DNA from: Cellvibrionaceae bacterium AOL6
GTDB taxonomy: Bacteria > Pseudomonadota > Gammaproteobacteria > Pseudomonadales > Cellvibrionaceae
NCBI GenBank assembly: GCA_003265435.1
Contig: NOXC01000005.1
Location: 186,001 to 250,000, forward strand
DNA: 64,000 nt
Direction: 5' to 3'
Positions within the stretch are counted from its first letter, which is position 1; each line of letters opens with the position of its first letter. This document shows, in pieces, positions 35,343 through 44,727 of the stretch. A program made the position numbers and the translations under genes. The notes under the pieces were generated by a model, which was not told the origin of the DNA, did not search any database, and saw nothing but the letters and a program-made list of their open reading frames with translations.

Positions 35343-36608
35343 TCAGTTCGCGTAGACGGGGAATTTCTCGCACACCGCGAGCACTTTCGCCTTCGTTTCT
35401 TCGATAACGGCGTCAGCGTTGCCTTTTTCCAGGCCATCCAGCACATCGCAGATCCAATGGGTCAGCGCGATGCATTCTTCTACGCCAAAACCTCGGGTCG
35501 TGATTGCCGGAGTACCGATGCGCAGACCGCTGGTCACGAACGGTGAGCGCGGGTCATTCGGCACGGCATTTTTGTTCACAGTGATGTTCGCCGCACCCAG
35601 TGCTTCGTCCGCATCTTTACCGGTGTACTCTTTGCCGATCAGGTCGACCAACATCAGGTGGTTCTCGGTGCCGCCAGAAACAATCTTGATGCCGCGCTCA
35701 ATAAAGGTGTTGGCCATTGCCTTCGCGTTGACGACTACCTGCTTTTGATAGGCCTTGTACTCGTCGCTCATGGCTTCTTTAAAGCTGACCGCTTTCGCTG
35801 CGATCACGTGCATCAAAGGGCCACCCTGGCCGCCGGGGAACACAGCCGAGTTCAGTTTTTTCTCGATCTCTTCGTTGGCCTTGGCGAGGATGATGCCGCC
35901 GCGAGGCCCACGCAGGGTTTTATGTGTCGTCGAGGTCGTCACATCGGCGATTTGCACAGGAGACGGATACTCACCCGCCGCAACCAGACCGGCCACGTGC
36001 GCCATATCGACCAGCAGGTAAGCACCCACCTCATCGGCGATGTCACGGAATTTCTGCCAGTCCAACACCTGACTGTAAGCGGAGAAACCCGCCACGATCA
36101 TTTTGGGCTTGTGCTCGCGCGCGAGGGAAGCGATTTCGTCGTAGTCGACTTCGCCTGTCTCGGGGTTCAAGCCATATTGCACCGCATTGTAGACCTTACC
36201 GGAAAAGTTCACTTTCGCGCCGTGAGTCAGGTGCCCACCGTGCGCCAGGCTCATACCCAGAACCGTGTCGCCAGGTGCGCACAGTGCCGCGTACACCGCG
36301 TTGTTCGCCTGTGAACCTGAGTGTGGCTGCACATTGGCGTAGTCTGCGCCGAACAAGGTTTTCGCACGCTCAATGGCCAGCGCTTCAGCCTTGTCCACGT
36401 ACTCACAACCACCGTAGTAGCGTTTGCTGGGGTAGCCTTCGGCATACTTGTTGGTCAGCTTGGTACCCTGAGCGGCCATCACCAGGGGGCTGGTGTAGTT
36501 TTCGGAGGCAATCAGCTCGATGTGCTCTTCCTGACGGCGGCTCTCGTTCTGAATTGATTCCCAGATATCCGGGTCAAAAGCTTGCAGAGTTTGTTTAGGG
36601 TCAAACAT
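35343..36608 (-). CDS. glyA: Serine hydroxymethyltransferase
   Basis: 421 residues from the ATG at 36608 (MFDPKQTLQ), which has GAGG 6 nt upstream; the ATG two codons earlier would touch the Shine-Dalgarno. PLP enzyme that interconverts serine and glycine and supplies one-carbon units. Visible: [28 protein letters not shown], the folate/PLP region [32 protein letters not shown] and the PLP lysine in [16 protein letters not shown] looked for a glycine riboswitch in the 211 bp upstream and saw none. Confidence 0.97.
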   Translation of the reverse strand: MFDPKQTLQAFDPDIWESIQNESRRQEEHIELIASENYTSPLVMAAQGTKLTNKYAEGYPSKRYYGGCEYVDKAEALAIERAKTLFGADYANVQPHSGSQANNAVYAALCAPGDTVLGMSLAHGGHLTHGAKVNFSGKVYNAVQYGLNPETGEVDYDEIASLAREHKPKMIVAGFSAYSQVLDWQKFRDIADEVGAYLLVDMAHVAGLVAAGEYPSPVQIADVTTSTTHKTLRGPRGGIILAKANEEIEKKLNSAVFPGGQGGPLMHVIAAKAVSFKEAMSDEYKAYQKQVVVNAKAMANTFIERGIKIVSGGTENHLMLVDLIGKEYTGKDADEALGAANITVNKNAVPNDPRSPFVTSGLRIGTPAITTRGFGVEECIALTHWICDVLDGLEKGNADAVIEETKAKVLAVCEKFPVYAN

Positions 36609-36819
36609 GGGCATCCTCAAAGTTACCGAGATCGAAGCACCCGCGACGGGTACGCGAAGAAGGCGCGCATTGTACACCAAACGCGCAGCTTGGGCAGTCA
36701 TTGCTGTGCTCAAAACCACGCAATTTGCGCCACTCTCAACGCGTGCCAGCAAGGATCATTGTGGCTAGCTTCACCCATGCGGAATGAAGCCAGTCGAACG
36801 AAAAAGGGTAAACGACCCG

Positions 36820-38034
36820 TTAATGCGCCTTGACGTCAGAGGATGCGCCTTCGACGCCCGCCTCTTTACGCTCGGGTAGGCACCAGCGCAGCACCAGATA
36901 CCCCAGAATCCCCGAAGCCAGCGAGCCAATCAGGATACCTAAGCGCTCATCGAATACCTTGTTCACCCCGGAGGCCTGGAACGCAAGCGAGCCAATAAAC
37001 AGACTCATCGTAAACCCGATCCCACACAGTGCCGAGACACCGTACAACGACATTTTCGACATGCCACGCGGCAGCGACACCCAGCCGAGCAGTACCGGGA
37101 TAATACAGAACCCGAACACACCAATTTGCTTACCAAAGAACAGCCCCGCCGCAATACCCAGCGGCACGCTGTCGGTCAGTTGCGCAACACCCACACCCGC
37201 CAAGGCGACGCCGGCATTACAAAACGCGAAAATGGGCAGGGTGAAATACTTTACGATCGGCTCCAGTTCATGCTCGAGTGATTTTAACGGCGACTGATCC
37301 CACTCCGCTTCACTGCGCATGGGAATAAACATCGCCAGCACCACACCCGCAAGCGTGGCATGCACGCCAGACTTGAGCAGCGCGACCCACATCACCACCC
37401 CCACCAACACATAGGGCATTTTTTCAGACACCCCGTAGCGGTTCATTGTGAACAGGATGGCAATACAGATCGATGCGACGATCAGCGCTTCGGTTGAAAT
37501 GTTGCTGGTGTAAAACAGCGCAATAATGATGATCGCCCCGATGTCGTCAAAAATCGCGAGCGAGGTAAGAAACACTTTTAGGCTGGTCGGCACTCTCGAA
37601 CCAAGCAGGCTTAACACACCGAGCGCAAAGGCAATATCGGTGGCCGCAGGAATCGCCCAACCCTGGAGGCCGGTCTCATCCCCCAAGTTAAAATACACAT
37701 AGACGGCTGCTGGCGCCGCCATCCCACCGACCGCGCCAATGGCGGGCAGCAAGATGTTTTTCTTGTCCGCTAACTCGCCCTCAAGAAACTCGCGTTTCAA
37801 CTCCAGCCCCACAAGCAAAAAGAAAAACGCCATCAGGCCATCATTTACCCAAAGCAGCAGGGGCTTGTGAATCAGGAGCGCACCGACCTGGATCGCCAGA
37901 GGGGTATCGAGTAACAAATCGTATACAACTGACAGTCCTTTCGTGTTCGCTGCGATCAAAGCCAGCAGCGCTGCCAACATCAACAACACACCACCCGAAG
38001 ACTCAGACTGAAAAAACTTACGAACCACGATCAT
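36820..38034 (-). CDS. nhaA: Na+/H+ antiporter NhaA
   Basis: 404 residues, about 12 membrane segments. Exchanges Na+ out for H+ in at alkaline pH or high salt. The ion-binding region is intact: ATDIAFALGVLSLLG and the double Asp in LAIFDDIGAIIIIA (E. coli Asp163/164), plus the Lys in GLFFGKQIGVF (Lys300 equivalent). Starts at ATG 38034 divergent from the ettA region, with only a weak purine run upstream. Together with a membrane pyrophosphatase it fits a marine or saline habitat. Confidence 0.95.
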   Translation of the reverse strand: MIVVRKFFQSESSGGVLLMLAALLALIAANTKGLSVVYDLLLDTPLAIQVGALLIHKPLLLWVNDGLMAFFFLLVGLELKREFLEGELADKKNILLPAIGAVGGMAAPAAVYVYFNLGDETGLQGWAIPAATDIAFALGVLSLLGSRVPTSLKVFLTSLAIFDDIGAIIIIALFYTSNISTEALIVASICIAILFTMNRYGVSEKMPYVLVGVVMWVALLKSGVHATLAGVVLAMFIPMRSEAEWDQSPLKSLEHELEPIVKYFTLPIFAFCNAGVALAGVGVAQLTDSVPLGIAAGLFFGKQIGVFGFCIIPVLLGWVSLPRGMSKMSLYGVSALCGIGFTMSLFIGSLAFQASGVNKVFDERLGILIGSLASGILGYLVLRWCLPERKEAGVEGASSDVKAH

Positions 38035-38199
38035 CGATGCAAAGATCCCTAGTGAGAGTAGATAAGAACATTGGACATGCGGCGTCCAGATAAATTCATT
38101 CGCACAGGCTGCTGGCGACCTGCCGACAGCGAACTTCGTTTGAAATCGGCGTGGGCATCGGGTACCTTTCGCGCAACGTTATCCAGCAGGAGCTGCACC

Positions 38200-39864
38200 G
38201 TGGCGCAATACGTCTATACGATGAATCGAGTGGGAAAGATCGTCCCACCGAAACGCGAAATTCTCAAAGACATTTCCCTTTCATTTTTCCCCGGCGCCAA
38301 GATCGGCGTACTCGGCCTGAACGGTGCGGGGAAATCCACATTGCTCAGGATTATGGCGGGCGTCGACAAAGATTTCAACGGCGAAGCCCGGCCCATGCCC
38401 GACATCAAAGTGGGCTACCTGCCCCAGGAACCCCAGCTCAATCCAGATAAAGATGTCCGTGGTAATGTCGAAGAAGGCGTCAGTGAAGCGATCGATGCGA
38501 TGAAGGGGCTCGATGCCGTCTATGCGGCGTATGCCGAACCCGATGCCGACTTCGATGCGCTGGCCAAAAAGCAGGCCGAATACGAAGACATCATTCAAGC
38601 CTGGGACGCACACAACCTCGAGCACAAACTCGAAGTGGCTGCCGATGCGCTGCGCCTGCCACCTTGGGATGCCGACGTATCGACCCTGTCCGGGGGTGAG
38701 AAACGCCGCGTCGCGCTGTGTCGCCTGCTGCTGTCACGTCCCGACATGCTGTTGCTCGATGAGCCCACCAACCACCTCGACGCCGAGAGTGTATATTGGC
38801 TCGAACGTTTCCTGCAGGAATTCAACGGCACGGTCGTGGCCATTACGCACGACCGCTACTTCTTAGACAATGCCGCTGGCTGGATTCTCGAACTCGACCG
38901 CGGCCACGGTATTCCGTACGAAGGGAACTACTCGTCTTGGCTCGAGCAAAAAGAAGCCCGACTCGCACAGGAAGAGCGCGCAGAAGCCGCCCGTGAAAAA
39001 GCAGTGAAAGCGGAACTGGAGTGGGTACGAAAAAACCCCAAAGGCCGCCAGTCTAAAAACAAGGCGCGACTGGCGCGATTCGATGAATTGCAATCGCAGG
39101 AATTCCAGGCGCGCAACGAAACCAATGAAATCTACATTCCACCGGGTGAGCGCCTCGGCGACAAAGTCATCGAGTTCAATGGCGTATGCAAAGGCTACAA
39201 CGGCCGCCAATTGCTCGACAATCTGACGTTCAATGTGCCCAAGGGCGCCATCGTCGGCATCGTCGGCGGCAACGGTGCAGGTAAGTCCACCCTGTTCCGT
39301 ATGATCACTGGCAAAGAGCAACCAGACGCGGGTGATATTGTGATCGGCGACACCGTCAAGCTCGCCTACGTCGAGCAGGGCCGAGAAAACCTCGATGACA
39401 ATCAGACGGTCTGGGAAGCGGTTTCCGGAGGCCAGGACATGCTGCAAATCGGCAACTACGAAGTCAGCTCGCGCGCCTATGTCGGCCGCTTCAACTTCAA
39501 GGGTTCTGACCAGCAAAAACGTGTCGGCGAACTCAGTGGCGGTGAGCGCGGGCGATTGCACCTGGCCATCATGCTCAAGCAGGGTGCCAATGTGCTGCTG
39601 CTCGACGAACCTTCAAACGACCTCGACGTAGAAACCCTGCGCGCACTTGAAGAAGCACTGTTAGCCTTTCCGGGCAGCGCCTTGGTCATCTCGCATGACC
39701 GCTGGTTCCTCGATCGCGTGGCCACCCACATCCTGGCCTACGAAGGCGAAAGTGAGGCGGTCTTTTTCGAAGGCAATTACACCGAGTACCACGAAGATTT
39801 CATCGCGCGTAAAGGCGAAGATGCCCAACCGCGCCGCATGAAATACAAGTCGATCAAGAACTAA
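38200..39864 (+). CDS. ettA: Energy-dependent translational throttle protein EttA
   Basis: 554 residues from the GTG at 38200 (AQYVYTMNRVGKIVPPKRE), with CAGGAG 8 nt upstream; E. coli EttA is 555. The longer in-frame ATG at 38071 is not supported. ABC-F protein that binds the ribosomal E site and gates the first elongation step according to ATP level. Two ABC domains without membrane segments: GLNGAGKSTLL with LSGGEKRRVALCRLL and DEPTNHLDAES, then GGNGAGKSTLFRM with LSGGERGRLHLAIML and DEPSNDLD. The arm and the basic inter-domain linker (about residues 245-305, VRKNPKGRQSKNKARLARF) are in place. Confidence 0.95.
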   Translation: MAQYVYTMNRVGKIVPPKREILKDISLSFFPGAKIGVLGLNGAGKSTLLRIMAGVDKDFNGEARPMPDIKVGYLPQEPQLNPDKDVRGNVEEGVSEAIDAMKGLDAVYAAYAEPDADFDALAKKQAEYEDIIQAWDAHNLEHKLEVAADALRLPPWDADVSTLSGGEKRRVALCRLLLSRPDMLLLDEPTNHLDAESVYWLERFLQEFNGTVVAITHDRYFLDNAAGWILELDRGHGIPYEGNYSSWLEQKEARLAQEERAEAAREKAVKAELEWVRKNPKGRQSKNKARLARFDELQSQEFQARNETNEIYIPPGERLGDKVIEFNGVCKGYNGRQLLDNLTFNVPKGAIVGIVGGNGAGKSTLFRMITGKEQPDAGDIVIGDTVKLAYVEQGRENLDDNQTVWEAVSGGQDMLQIGNYEVSSRAYVGRFNFKGSDQQKRVGELSGGERGRLHLAIMLKQGANVLLLDEPSNDLDVETLRALEEALLAFPGSALVISHDRWFLDRVATHILAYEGESEAVFFEGNYTEYHEDFIARKGEDAQPRRMKYKSIKN

Positions 39865-39873
39865 ACGCCACTT

Positions 39874-39893
39874 GCCCCGGTGCAAACCGGGGC
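39874..39893 (+). terminator. Hairpin with GNRA loop after ettA
   Basis: GCCCCGGT, loop GCAA, ACCGGGGC: eight perfect GC-rich pairs closed by a stable GNRA tetraloop, 10 nt after the ettA stop. No T-tract follows, so it may act as a weak terminator or as a 3'-end stabiliser. Confidence 0.55.
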
Positions 39894-39983
39894 TACGTCA
39901 CAGTGGCATGATAAGCACTGGAGAGTCGGCGCTCGGCGAACTACACTTAGAGCATCACTCTGCCGTACAGAAGATATCAGCCC

Positions 39984-40355
39984 ATGGTCAACGACTACGA
40001 ACGTCGACGCTATACCCGAATTCGCTTTGACACTGCCGCCACACTGGCACAGGGGGAAGTGGTGTTCCACACCCACCTGCTTGATATCAGCCTCAACGGC
40101 GTGTTACTCGAAACACCGTCTAATTATCAGGTACGCGCAGACCAACCTGCGCACATCAGTATCTTTCTGGGCGATCAGGCGGAAATCCAGATGACCGTCA
40201 AGCTGGTGCACAGCAGTACTCGCTTCCTGGGATTTCGCTGTGAATCCATCGACATGGACAGCGTCGGTCACCTGCGCCGTCTCATCGAGCTGAACATGGA
40301 CGACCCCCACGCCCCGGAACGCGTACTCGAAGAGCTGGTCATCCCACACAGCTGA
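39984..40355 (+). CDS. PilZ domain protein (first of a tandem pair)
   Basis: 123 residues. c-di-GMP-binding motifs are intact: RRRYTRIRF (RxxxR) at the N-terminus and DISLNGVLLE (DxSxxG) about 25 residues later, in a single-domain PilZ fold. A stand-alone PilZ next to radA is also found in Pseudomonas aeruginosa. It probably relays c-di-GMP level to a partner protein by binding. The stop overlaps the next start by one base (TGATG), so the two PilZ proteins are translationally coupled. Confidence 0.88.
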   Translation: MVNDYERRRYTRIRFDTAATLAQGEVVFHTHLLDISLNGVLLETPSNYQVRADQPAHISIFLGDQAEIQMTVKLVHSSTRFLGFRCESIDMDSVGHLRRLIELNMDDPHAPERVLEELVIPHS

Positions 40356-40678
40356 TGAACGAGCTGCACGCCGAGTTGCGCGCACGTCCGCGATTTCGCT
40401 GCCGCTGCTACGCGACTCTGCAACACACCGGGGAAACTTGGCCTGCACACCTACTCAACCTCGGGGATTCCGGCGCGCTGGTCGCGATACTTGTGCCGCA
40501 TCGACTGGATGCCGACGAGGCCGTGGAACTCTGCATCGAGCGCAGCGAGGGGGATATCCACCTCAGAGGCATCATTGCCCATCGCAAGGAACATTATATC
40601 GGCGTCGAGTGCAACCCGATTTCAACCCGCGACCGGCAGGCGCTCGATCACCTGCTTGCCAATTTGAATCAGATTTAA
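40355..40678 (+). CDS. PilZ-like protein (second of pair, altered ligand motif)
   Basis: 107 residues. Same size and strand order as its neighbour: RARPRFRCRCYATL aligns with the RxxxR region, and LNLGDSGALVAIL with the DxSxxG loop, but that loop reads N-L-G-D-S-G, losing the Asp and Ser. The C-terminal HYIGVECNPISTRDRQALDHL is PilZ-typical. Either c-di-GMP binding is weak or absent, or it heterodimerises with the first PilZ. Its TAA overlaps the radA stop as TTAA (40675-40678). Confidence 0.75.
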   Translation: MNELHAELRARPRFRCRCYATLQHTGETWPAHLLNLGDSGALVAILVPHRLDADEAVELCIERSEGDIHLRGIIAHRKEHYIGVECNPISTRDRQALDHLLANLNQI

Positions 40679-42033
40679 AGCGCGTCCAAGGCCTCAGAAA
40701 GGGTGCGCACACCAACGATCTCCAAGCCCTTCACCTCGGCTTTCGGCACATTGCCAAGCGGCACAATGGCGCGCTTAAAACCGTGCTTGGCGGCTTCGCG
40801 CAGCCGCTCCTGACCACTGGGCACGGGACGAATTTCGCCCGCCAGACCGACCTCACCAAAAACGACCAGATCGCGCGACAGCGCCTTGTCGCGGAAGCTC
40901 GACACCAGCGCGAGAATCAGCGCCAAATCGGCGCTGGTCTCAATAATCTTGACCCCACCTACCGCATTCACGAACACGTCCTGATCGCCGATCATGACAC
41001 CCCCATGGCGATGCAATACCGCCAGCAGCATGGACAAGCGATTTTGCTCAAGCCCCACAGCGACACGGCGCGGATTGCCAAACCCGGAACTGTCGACCAA
41101 GGCCTGAATTTCCACCAGCAAGGGGCGTGTGCCTTCCCACACCACCATCACCACCGAGCCTGACGACACTTCATCGGATCGCTGTAGAAAAATCGCAGAG
41201 GGGTTACTGACTTCCTTCAGCCCCGTCTCGGTCATCGCAAACACGCCAAGCTCGTTGACCGCGCCAAAGCGATTTTTGTGACCACGTAGGGTTCGAAAAC
41301 GCGAGTCGTGCGTACCCTCAATCATGATCGAGCAGTCGATAATGTGCTCGAGCACCTTCGGTCCGGCCAGGGAGCCTTCTTTGGTCACGTGCCCCACCAG
41401 CAATAACACCGCCCCACTTTCTTTCGCGTAACGTGTCAGCGCCGCGGCGGATTCCCGCACCTGCGAGACGCTGCCCGGCGCCGAGCTGATCTCGGCGAGA
41501 TGCATGACCTGAATCGAGTCGACCACCAGCATGCGCGGTTGCATGCGTTGCGACTCGCCGATAATGGTTTCGACATCGGTCGCCGACAGCAGGTTTAGCT
41601 GATCCATCGGCAATTGCAGACGCTGTGCGCGCATCGCCACCTGCTGCAGGCTCTCTTCACCAGTGACGTACAGACAGGGATGCGACTCCGCAAGGCGGCA
41701 CAATGTCTGTAACAGCAGGGTCGACTTGCCCGCACCGGGGTGCCCGCCAAGCAATACCACTGAGCCCGGTACTAGACCTCCGCCGAGCACTCGATCAAAC
41801 TCATCCATACCCGAGGAAAATCGGGGCAGAGCCGCCAAATCAATTTCATTCAGCCGAGTCACCTTACTCTGCTGGCCGCCGGCATAGCCCTTAAACGTCT
41901 GGCGCGTCGACGCTGGCCCCAGGCGCACCTCACTGAGGGTATTCCATGCCTGACATTCGCTGCATTGGCCCTGCCACTTGCTGAAATCGGCGCCGCAATC
42001 GCTGCAGACGTAGGCCGTTTTTGCTTTTGCCAT
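40675..42033 (-). CDS. radA: DNA repair protein RadA
   Basis: 452 residues, normal length. Branch-migration helicase in recombination. Four-Cys zinc finger (CSDCG and CSECQAW) at the N-terminus, RecA-like ATPase with Walker A GGHPGAGKSTLLLQ, the RadA-specific KNRFG motif (RGHKNRFGAVNELG), and a C-terminal Lon-protease-like domain (GGVKIIETSADLALILAL, GEVGLAGEIRPVPSG). The ATG overlaps the upstream NADAR stop by one base, so the two are translationally coupled. Confidence 0.96.
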   Translation of the reverse strand: MAKAKTAYVCSDCGADFSKWQGQCSECQAWNTLSEVRLGPASTRQTFKGYAGGQQSKVTRLNEIDLAALPRFSSGMDEFDRVLGGGLVPGSVVLLGGHPGAGKSTLLLQTLCRLAESHPCLYVTGEESLQQVAMRAQRLQLPMDQLNLLSATDVETIIGESQRMQPRMLVVDSIQVMHLAEISSAPGSVSQVRESAAALTRYAKESGAVLLLVGHVTKEGSLAGPKVLEHIIDCSIMIEGTHDSRFRTLRGHKNRFGAVNELGVFAMTETGLKEVSNPSAIFLQRSDEVSSGSVVMVVWEGTRPLLVEIQALVDSSGFGNPRRVAVGLEQNRLSMLLAVLHRHGGVMIGDQDVFVNAVGGVKIIETSADLALILALVSSFRDKALSRDLVVFGEVGLAGEIRPVPSGQERLREAAKHGFKRAIVPLGNVPKAEVKGLEIVGVRTLSEALDAL

Positions 42034-42473
42034 CAGCTCGCACTCACCTTACTTCGAATCTCCATCCAGATACGACCGAGCTGGTTCAGACCACGCGCAT
42101 CCCGGCCTATCCCCCAGTAATAGTCATAGAGCGAGCTTTCAATAATCAAGTTGTCGCCGGTTTCCAGCAGGGCTTCACGCACATCCTCGTACATCTGTAC
42201 CTTGGTGTAGAGCGCGCGCGTCATCAGCACATTGCGCAGCGTTTTCCAGTTCTTTTTCTTGCGGCGGTACCACGGCCGCGTCTGCGCGTGCACTTCCAGC
42301 GGGTCACTTTGGGCCATTAAGGCTTCCGCTTTACTTTCCGAACGCAGCACGTGATAACAGAAATAGTGCTCGCAGCTTGGCCAGTGGCGGTCCTCCAGCA
42401 CAATCGGGTGCGCGGAACAGGTCGCGAGAGGCGCATTGCGGTCGAATCGGGAAAAACGCACGGCGTTTTCCAT
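42033..42473 (-). CDS. NADAR family protein (YbiA-like N-glycosidase)
   Basis: 146 residues from the ATG at 42473 (MENAVRFSRFD); an upstream extension to 42551 is open but not family-like. The family pattern is clear: LEDRHWPSCEHYFCYHVL near the N-terminus (surface WP..EHYF) and LIIESSLYDYYWGIGRDARG ending LNQLGRIWMEIR at the C-terminus, where the family normally reads DxxWGIG..G.N.LG..LM..R. YbiA removes toxic riboflavin-pathway intermediates by N-glycosidic cleavage; other NADAR proteins act on ADP-ribose. Directly upstream of and coupled to radA, which suggests expression with DNA repair. Confidence 0.82.
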   Translation of the reverse strand: MENAVRFSRFDRNAPLATCSAHPIVLEDRHWPSCEHYFCYHVLRSESKAEALMAQSDPLEVHAQTRPWYRRKKKNWKTLRNVLMTRALYTKVQMYEDVREALLETGDNLIIESSLYDYYWGIGRDARGLNQLGRIWMEIRSKVSAS

Positions 42474-42634
42474 GGTCAGGTCAGGCTGAAACACAGGGGT
42501 CACCAGAAAACTTGAAAACAGCGCCGCATCATACCGCGCCAGGCACCCCACGCAAATTGAGTATCCACACTCTTTGCTTTCACTCGACGCTCGCCCTAAA
42601 CTGACCGGCTCGACGTACCCAGGCCCTTTAGACT

Positions 42635-43768
42635 ATGCCCAGCTCGCTCGTGCCGGAAAAACCCCTGCTTATCTACCCCTCATTGGCCGCCACGCTCGGT
42701 CTCGAGGAGTCGCTGTTGTTGTGCGTGCTGGCCGACCAGGTGCAAACACTGAACCCCGAGCAACTGCGGGGCTTTGACTGGTATAGCGTGGAGACCCAGA
42801 CCCTGCTCGATGGGCTGCCCTTCTGGCAGCTGCGAGACCTGCAACGCATTGCCAACAGCCTGCGTGACAAGGGCGTCATTATCGTCAGCACCCATCAACT
42901 TGAACAGGGCGGACCACTGCGCTTTGCGTTCAACGAAAAGGCCGAGCAAAGCTGGTCTCAACGCCAGCAGCGGCTGCGCCAGCCCGACGGCAGAACTCAG
43001 CAAGTGAGACAGGCCGTGCCCCCGAGCCCGGGCATTGCAAAAAATTTCATCTCGCCCAATTGGCAGCCCGACCGCAACACGCTGGAGCAACTTGCCCAGC
43101 ACCGCATACCTGACAGCTTCGCGCGCCAGCTTGTGCCCGAGTTCATCACCTACTGGCGCGAGCGCGGTGAGCAGCAACACAGCTGGGGGGCGAAGTTTAT
43201 GCAGCACGTCCTGCGCAAATGGCGAGATTATGAAACCCTGCGCTTCCAGCAGGAGCAGGAGGGGCCAATCCAACAGAACTGGCAACCCAGTGCTGACGCG
43301 ATGGAGATTCTCGTCGACAAGGGCGGCATTCGCCGTGAATTTGTCGAAGACGCGGTACCGGAGTTTATTTTGTACTGGCGGGAGCGCGGGGACAGCCACC
43401 GCACCTGGAACACCAAGTTCGTCCAGCATGTGCGTGTGCAGTGGGCCAAATTCACGGCCGCCATCGAGAACAACACCGAGCCCCGCCCCATTCCGGCAAA
43501 CTGGCAACCCTCTGAAGATGTCTACGACGTACTGCGCCTGGCGAACATCGATGTGCAATTTGCACGCAGCCTGCTGCCCGAATTTGTTCTCTATTGGCGG
43601 GATCGCGGTATACTTCTGAGCTCTTGGAATACCAAATTCCTGCAGCACACCAAGCGCCAGTGGGCGCAACGCCACGATGCCCCGGCATCCGGCACTCAGG
43701 CAGCAAACCGATCGACGCGAGACATGCACCTTGAAGAAGAACTTAACGACAGAAGCTGGGCCAACTGA
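42635..43768 (+). CDS. Protein with three tandem DnaT DNA-binding domains
   Basis: 377 residues. Residues 1-110 look like a small helical or winged-helix N-terminal domain (LLIYPSLAATLGLEESLLLC). Three copies of the DnaT ssDNA-binding C-terminal fold follow at about 140-197, 213-271 and 288-343, each with the frame NWQP ... (V/L)PEF(I/V)xYWR(E/D)RG ... W(N/G)xKF(M/V/L)QH ... (K/Q)W. E. coli DnaT has one such domain and brings DnaB-DnaC to stalled forks. The next, overlapping gene is a lambda P-like helicase loader, so the pair is a plausible primosome loading system. Confidence 0.85.
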   Translation: MPSSLVPEKPLLIYPSLAATLGLEESLLLCVLADQVQTLNPEQLRGFDWYSVETQTLLDGLPFWQLRDLQRIANSLRDKGVIIVSTHQLEQGGPLRFAFNEKAEQSWSQRQQRLRQPDGRTQQVRQAVPPSPGIAKNFISPNWQPDRNTLEQLAQHRIPDSFARQLVPEFITYWRERGEQQHSWGAKFMQHVLRKWRDYETLRFQQEQEGPIQQNWQPSADAMEILVDKGGIRREFVEDAVPEFILYWRERGDSHRTWNTKFVQHVRVQWAKFTAAIENNTEPRPIPANWQPSEDVYDVLRLANIDVQFARSLLPEFVLYWRDRGILLSSWNTKFLQHTKRQWAQRHDAPASGTQAANRSTRDMHLEEELNDRSWAN

Positions 43769-44336
43769 ACGGCGCGCTCAAGACGCCCAAGTCGATGCGC
43801 TGAATCAGGTGTTTGCGCTGTTTAAACGCAACTACCACAACCAGTTTTTTAAAGCCTTTGCGAGCGAAAGCGACCTGATCGCCGTGAAACGGCTATGGCT
43901 GGATGCGCTGTCCCAGTATTCCGGCGAGGTCATTTGCGAAGCGGCGATGGCCGTGGTGAAAACCTCAGAATTTTTGCCGACTTTGAAAACCATGCTCGAC
44001 CAGTGCGAACGTGTCAGCGAAGCCGGCTTACCCGATGTGCACAGCGCGTACACCGAAGCCTGTTGTGCCGCGTCCCCGAAAGCCGCTCAAGCCTGGTCTC
44101 ACCCCGCGGTGTACCACGCAGGGCGCGAGTGCGGCTGGCATTTTCTGCAAAGCAATCCCGAACAAGTGGCCTTCCCGGTGTTTCGCAACCACTACCAACG
44201 GTTGGCCGAACAGGTGCGCGCAGGTGAGGTCTTGAACCTGCCCGACACCCCTCGCATAGAAGCGCAAAAGCACACGCCCGCCAGCCGAGAAACCTCAGAA
44301 AAATATCTGGATTCGCTGAAGTCTTTACTCGATTAA
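43731..44336 (+). CDS. Lambda P-like replication protein (helicase loader)
   Basis: 201 residues if translation starts at the TTG at 43731; the ATG at 43677 in the same frame is the alternative (219 residues). Neither has a good Shine-Dalgarno, so coupling to the upstream gene is likely, with a 38-nt overlap. The segment DALNQVFALFKRNYHNQFFKA then FASESDLIAVKRLWLDAL matches the phage replication protein P family, which loads DnaB; a long helical C-terminus follows. Chromosomal copies of this family next to DnaT-domain proteins suggest a domesticated phage loader. Annotation rests on family resemblance. Confidence 0.75.
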   Translation: MKKNLTTEAGPTERRAQDAQVDALNQVFALFKRNYHNQFFKAFASESDLIAVKRLWLDALSQYSGEVICEAAMAVVKTSEFLPTLKTMLDQCERVSEAGLPDVHSAYTEACCAASPKAAQAWSHPAVYHAGRECGWHFLQSNPEQVAFPVFRNHYQRLAEQVRAGEVLNLPDTPRIEAQKHTPASRETSEKYLDSLKSLLD

Positions 44337-44466
44337 GGTTTTGGAAGAACAGAGGCTCGAGCTGGTAGCGTTACCAAGAGCGTATTAAATATTGAGGATG
44401 CGCGGAGAGGGCGCTTGGAAGGCGGAATGGATTCAACCGATAGAGAGGCCGGACGCCACTAAAAGC

Positions 44467-44727
44467 CTACTCGAAGGAGCAGCCAACACCGTCCGTTGCC
44501 AGTCGAACCACCCGTAACTGTGCGCGCTCCACCTGATTGTTATCCGCAAAAAGTTGCGCATCAACGGTGTCACCCACAGCCAGGCAATTGCATAGCTCGG
44601 CGCATCGCACAAATACTCCCGCTTCGGACACATCCTGCGTCTCTGCCAGAATATCGCCTGAATCGCGATGAAATATTTTTACCACTTGTTTTAAGGGCTT
44701 CCTGCCGTAACGTCTAAAACCAGACAT
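44467..44727 (-). CDS. PilZ domain protein (third in region)
   Basis: 86 residues from the ATG at 44727, which has AAGGG about 6 nt upstream; adjacent upstream ATG at 44730 is an alternative. RxxxR is present as RRYGRKPL and the loop as DVSEAGVFV (DxSxxG), so c-di-GMP binding is expected. The fold is short, with the last strand VVRLATDGVGCSFE. Convergent with the helicase loader, 130 bp apart, and downstream of parC with a 167-bp gap. Independent of the tandem PilZ pair at 39984-40678. Confidence 0.8.
   Translation of the reverse strand: MSGFRRYGRKPLKQVVKIFHRDSGDILAETQDVSEAGVFVRCAELCNCLAVGDTVDAQLFADNNQVERAQLRVVRLATDGVGCSFE

Noticed and set aside
35658-36314. 218-codon open frame opposite glyA
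   Set aside because: Mirror of the highly biased glyA codons; translation is low in structure and glyA is certain.
36609-36819. Glycine riboswitch upstream of glyA
   Set aside because: I looked for the tandem aptamer core and a terminator in these 211 bp and saw neither.
42680-43729. 349-codon open frame opposite the triple DnaT gene
   Set aside because: Full-length antisense of a gene with three recognisable domains; no start signal and no family resemblance.
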